This document shows, piece after piece, positions 61,371 to 64,000 of a DNA stretch of 64,000 nt (positions are counted from its first letter, which is position 1; the number at the start of each line of letters is the position of its first letter). The notes beneath the pieces are model-generated. The model saw only the letters and a program-made list of their open reading frames with translations. It did no database searches and was not told where the DNA came from. Both the position numbers and the translations under genes were made by a program. Origin of the DNA: Dendrobium chrysotoxum (Eukaryota > Streptophyta > Magnoliopsida > Asparagales > Orchidaceae); the NCBI GenBank assembly GCA_019925795.1, contig CM034312.1, positions 2,078,501-2,142,500 on the forward strand. Reading direction: 5' to 3'.

Positions 61371-61390
61371 CATTATTATAAACTTATAGA

Positions 61391-62073
61391 TAGAGGTGTC
61401 AAAATAGGTTGGTGGGTAGGATTCGGGTCGAACCCGAGTTGACCTGGGTCTAAATAGGTCAACCCGAACCCAACCCGATTTTACAAACGGGTCCAAAATT
61501 TCAACATGAACTCGACCCGTGCGGGTTACAGGTTGACCCGACCCGACCCACTGCCTGAGTCAAGCAGCCTACTTAGGTTCGTTAAGTCTGGCATGGCGGT
61601 TGAGTCTGAGCGTCGGAGAGGTCTGCTTTGGGTCGAAGTGTCGCGCGACTCGAACACTAGCATGGTCGAGGTGGAGCTGCGATGCGGCTAGAGCATGGCG
61701 AGGAAAATGAGGACGCTAGACTTAGCGTGGTTGAGCGACATGGCAAGGCGGAGCGGTGAAGTGCCGAAGCTGGCTGCACGGCGGCAACTTGGCGATGCAA
61801 CTAGGCTATGGCACGATACAACAGCCTGACACGATTAGACACAACTGGGTGACGCGATGGGACAGGCTGGTATGACGTGATGAGTCAATTTCTCGGATCA
61901 AAACGGGTCGATTTTAGATTTCTGGGTCAACCCGAACCAGACCCAGTTTTACAAATAGGTCAAAAACTCGAACCTGAACCTGACCAGTAATGCAAACGGG
62001 TTGACCCAAACCTGAAATTTTTTGAGTCGAGTCTGGGTCAGGTTTCGGGTCAGGTTAGAATTTGACACCTCTA
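61391..62073. mobile_element. Non-autonomous hAT-type element with GC-rich interior, copy B
   Basis: 683 bp, same ends TAGAGGTGTCA/TGACACCTCTA and the same 8 bp duplication CTTATAGA (61383-61390 and 62074-62081). It lacks 12-13 bp present in copy A near 16237-16249, where A repeats a GCGATGG-like word. A TAG in the interior frame (near 61689) argues against that frame being coding. Confidence 0.9.
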
Positions 62074-62081
62074 CTTATAGA

Positions 62082-63140
62082 CTCATATAGGCCCTCATCG
62101 CCCGCTCATCCAGCCACTGTTGATCCTCTTGGTGTTAGTGGGTATGAGTGTGTAACTCAATAATAGTCGGTTCTCTACTCAATATCTCTCTCTATAATAA
62201 ACTTAGTTAATATTTAAAACTAATTATATTATTAGATTTGTTAAAATTCTTACAAATCATTGTTTATGCCTAGTGTGTGGAATTGAGTCCCCAATGTAGA
62301 GGGTGCTATCCATACCCCCTATGTCAGAAGCTCAGTTCTATCTATTCTGATCTCTCCTCCTAGTATAATCTGGTTGCCCCAATCCCTTGTCAGGTCAGCT
62401 CATAGACTCTCACCAATCCAGAATGTTAACTCGCCTGACTTTCTAATGTCCGTAGATATGTCTTGCAGGAAAGTCAATCAACGCTTCTCAAAATTTTTAT
62501 TATCTTTACATTATGATGTGGCAACCAGTAGAAATACCTTTGCATATAAAAAAGTATAACATATAATATTTTTTTATATTAACTAAAATGCATGGAAGTT
62601 ACTAATATTGCTTACTGCTAACCTAAAATCTCTAAACCAGAAGTTGCGCACTTCTTAAGGAATTTTCTTCCAAGAAATATGTGGAGCATCAAACTTACTC
62701 CATATGATGTCATGTATCTTGTGTGCGGGCTACTTTGATGGATGAAATTTGCACAAAATATTTGGTTAAAAATATTATTTCTCAAAATATCTGAGTAATA
62801 TAAAAAAGGCATTACGTATGTGTCACCCTAAGGCTTAATCAACATGTGTCCATCTTTCACCGATGTTGTTGTAGTTTGGGTGGAAGGTCCACTTGAAAAG
62901 GGCTGAGGGATGGTGGGTAGTAGAATGATGGGATGTATAGTGGATATTGATAAGTGGATGGTACTCTCTAAGAAGATTGTGGGGGGTAAAATAATTGACT
63001 GACTGACACATCCTTTTGCTTTCTTTTTCTTTCAGATTTTAGTTTAAATCTTAGCATGTCACAATGATGATATATAATCTATGAAAAATTATTCTCATAG
63101 TATAACATACATCCGTTAACACAACAATCTATTTTTATAG
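62082..63140. other. No recognised gene, copy B
   Basis: Counterpart of 16471-17529. No domain in the conserved short frames. Confidence 0.4.
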
Positions 63141-63781
63141 TAGTTAAACCAACTTGGAAACTAATGTTTTAGTCTAATATAAATATGATGAAATTATATT
63201 ATCTACCAGATTGGTCTCCTTAAGCAGCCCAATGAGTTGATTAAAATATTCTCGAAATACATTATATTCCTTCTTTATACACAACATCTTCACAATCATA
63301 TATAACTCTGAGTGAATTATGCACCCATTTCAAATTGGTTGCTATATAGCATGCAATAAATCATAAAATTTTTGTGCCTCCTAATTTGGTAACTCTTATG
63401 TACACTGTTGATTTTGTGGCCCAATTGCATCATAAACCAAGTCCTTGAATGTCCTGATATTTTCTTCTTCAACTATGTTAGAACTTATAGACGGGCCGCA
63501 TTGAGAGTCTAAATATGGCTCATACTTACTATGTGATATTCAATACCAATATTTTGGCATGAATTCTCTGCAATATAGATTAACAGTAAACTCATCTGGT
63601 GTGAGGAACGCTTGGTTTTTGTGTTTTGAACAAGGATAATAAAACCTCCCCTATGATATAAAGGATGGCAATTGACTTGACGCATTAATTAAGAAACGCA
63701 CCACGATAATGAATTCATTTGTTAATACTTTACATCTAGGAAACAATCGATTATACATCCATGAACTTTGATTTTAAATAT
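63141..63781 (-). pseudogene. CACTA (En/Spm) TNPD transposase N-terminal fragment, copy B
   Basis: Counterpart of 17530-18170. One base change (near 63651) turns a Tyr codon of the transposase-associated domain into a stop, so the frame that is open in copy A is closed here. Confidence 0.78.
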
Positions 63782-64000
63782 CCATATTTGACTTGAGATA
63801 TTTTAAGTCCTTCACGCAAACATTAAGGTGATATGAGATATAATGGTGTTATCTCAATGTTAGACCCCTACAAACTAATATCATAATATTTCTTATATGA
63901 GCCTACCAATTATTGCTCTAGGCAACGGGTAGCATGCCTTCATCTCACATATAATTGGCCATAGTTTTGGATGTTATGAATTTTTATTGTTGTTATGGTA

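Larger units (their letters stand above)
46377..64000. repeat. Large direct duplication, copy B
   Basis: Second copy of 1-18389, running to the window end and presumably beyond. Compared with copy A it lacks the hAT-type insertion and has a longer AT array at 51329-51383. It also has small deletions near 52490 (about 31 and 14 bp) and lacks a 12-13 bp segment in the hAT element at 61391. Point changes have added stops, for example in the RTE relic (TAG near 56507) and in the CACTA transposase fragment. The 46.4 kb period could be a true tandem or segmental duplication or unmerged haplotypes; the sequence alone cannot decide. Confidence 0.95.

Overview
The window reads as AT-rich intergenic DNA of a flowering plant. 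It is packed with nested, decayed transposable elements and has no intact host gene, no rRNA or tRNA gene, no CRISPR array and no operon-like layout. The plant call rests on several things: plant-type RTE and L1 LINE reverse transcriptases, a hAT transposase of the zf-TTF/DUF4371 type, an En/Spm (CACTA) TNPD fragment, a Ty1/copia gag-protease relic, initiator-tRNA-Met primer binding sites, and several MITE-like elements. The species cannot be fixed from the sequence alone.

Largest-scale structure: positions 1-18389 (copy A) reappear in the same orientation at 46377-64000 (copy B). Both copies are cut by a window edge, so the duplicated unit is at least about 17.6 kb with a period of about 46.4 kb. 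That fits a tandem duplication of a roughly 46 kb unit, a segmental duplication, or two haplotypes wrongly joined in an assembly. Each copy holds, in order: a GTCAA/TTGAC-rich tract, a copia gag-protease relic, AT microsatellites, a recurring 1.7 kb module, a long LTR-like block (TGTCA...TGACA) with a 5'-truncated RTE LINE nested inside, a short RTE tail, a non-autonomous hAT element, and a CACTA TNPD N-terminal fragment. Copy A alone carries an additional 688 bp hAT-type insertion at 2472-3159; copy B has the empty site. By eye the copies differ by several percent over their first 3 kb but by well under 1-2% further right.

Central region (18.4-46.4 kb): a non-autonomous CACTA element (18967-21846) split by a solo LTR (19087-21234, TSD CGAGT); tandem repeats of 73 bp and about 326 bp (23.5-25.3 kb); an internally deleted hAT element with a broken transposase gene (26443-29064); a 5'-truncated L1 LINE with one in-frame stop (30341-33424); long AT microsatellites (34.4-35.0 kb); an antisense non-autonomous LTR element with 208 bp LTRs (35182-37881) that contains a tandem TRIM array of three LTRs and two internal domains (36484-37574); another non-autonomous CACTA element (38373-39486); several short MITEs; and a second GTCAA-rich tract (41.3-42.5 kb).

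A diverged 1.7 kb module of unknown origin recurs at least five times (6.85, 29.1, 38.2, 40.0 and 52.5 kb). In different copies it has been hit by different elements (LTR, hAT, L1, CACTA, MITE), so the copies can be used as each other's empty-site controls.

I found no undescribed functional system. The items most worth a second look are the duplication with its A-only hAT insertion and mosaic divergence, the tandem TRIM, and the recurring module.
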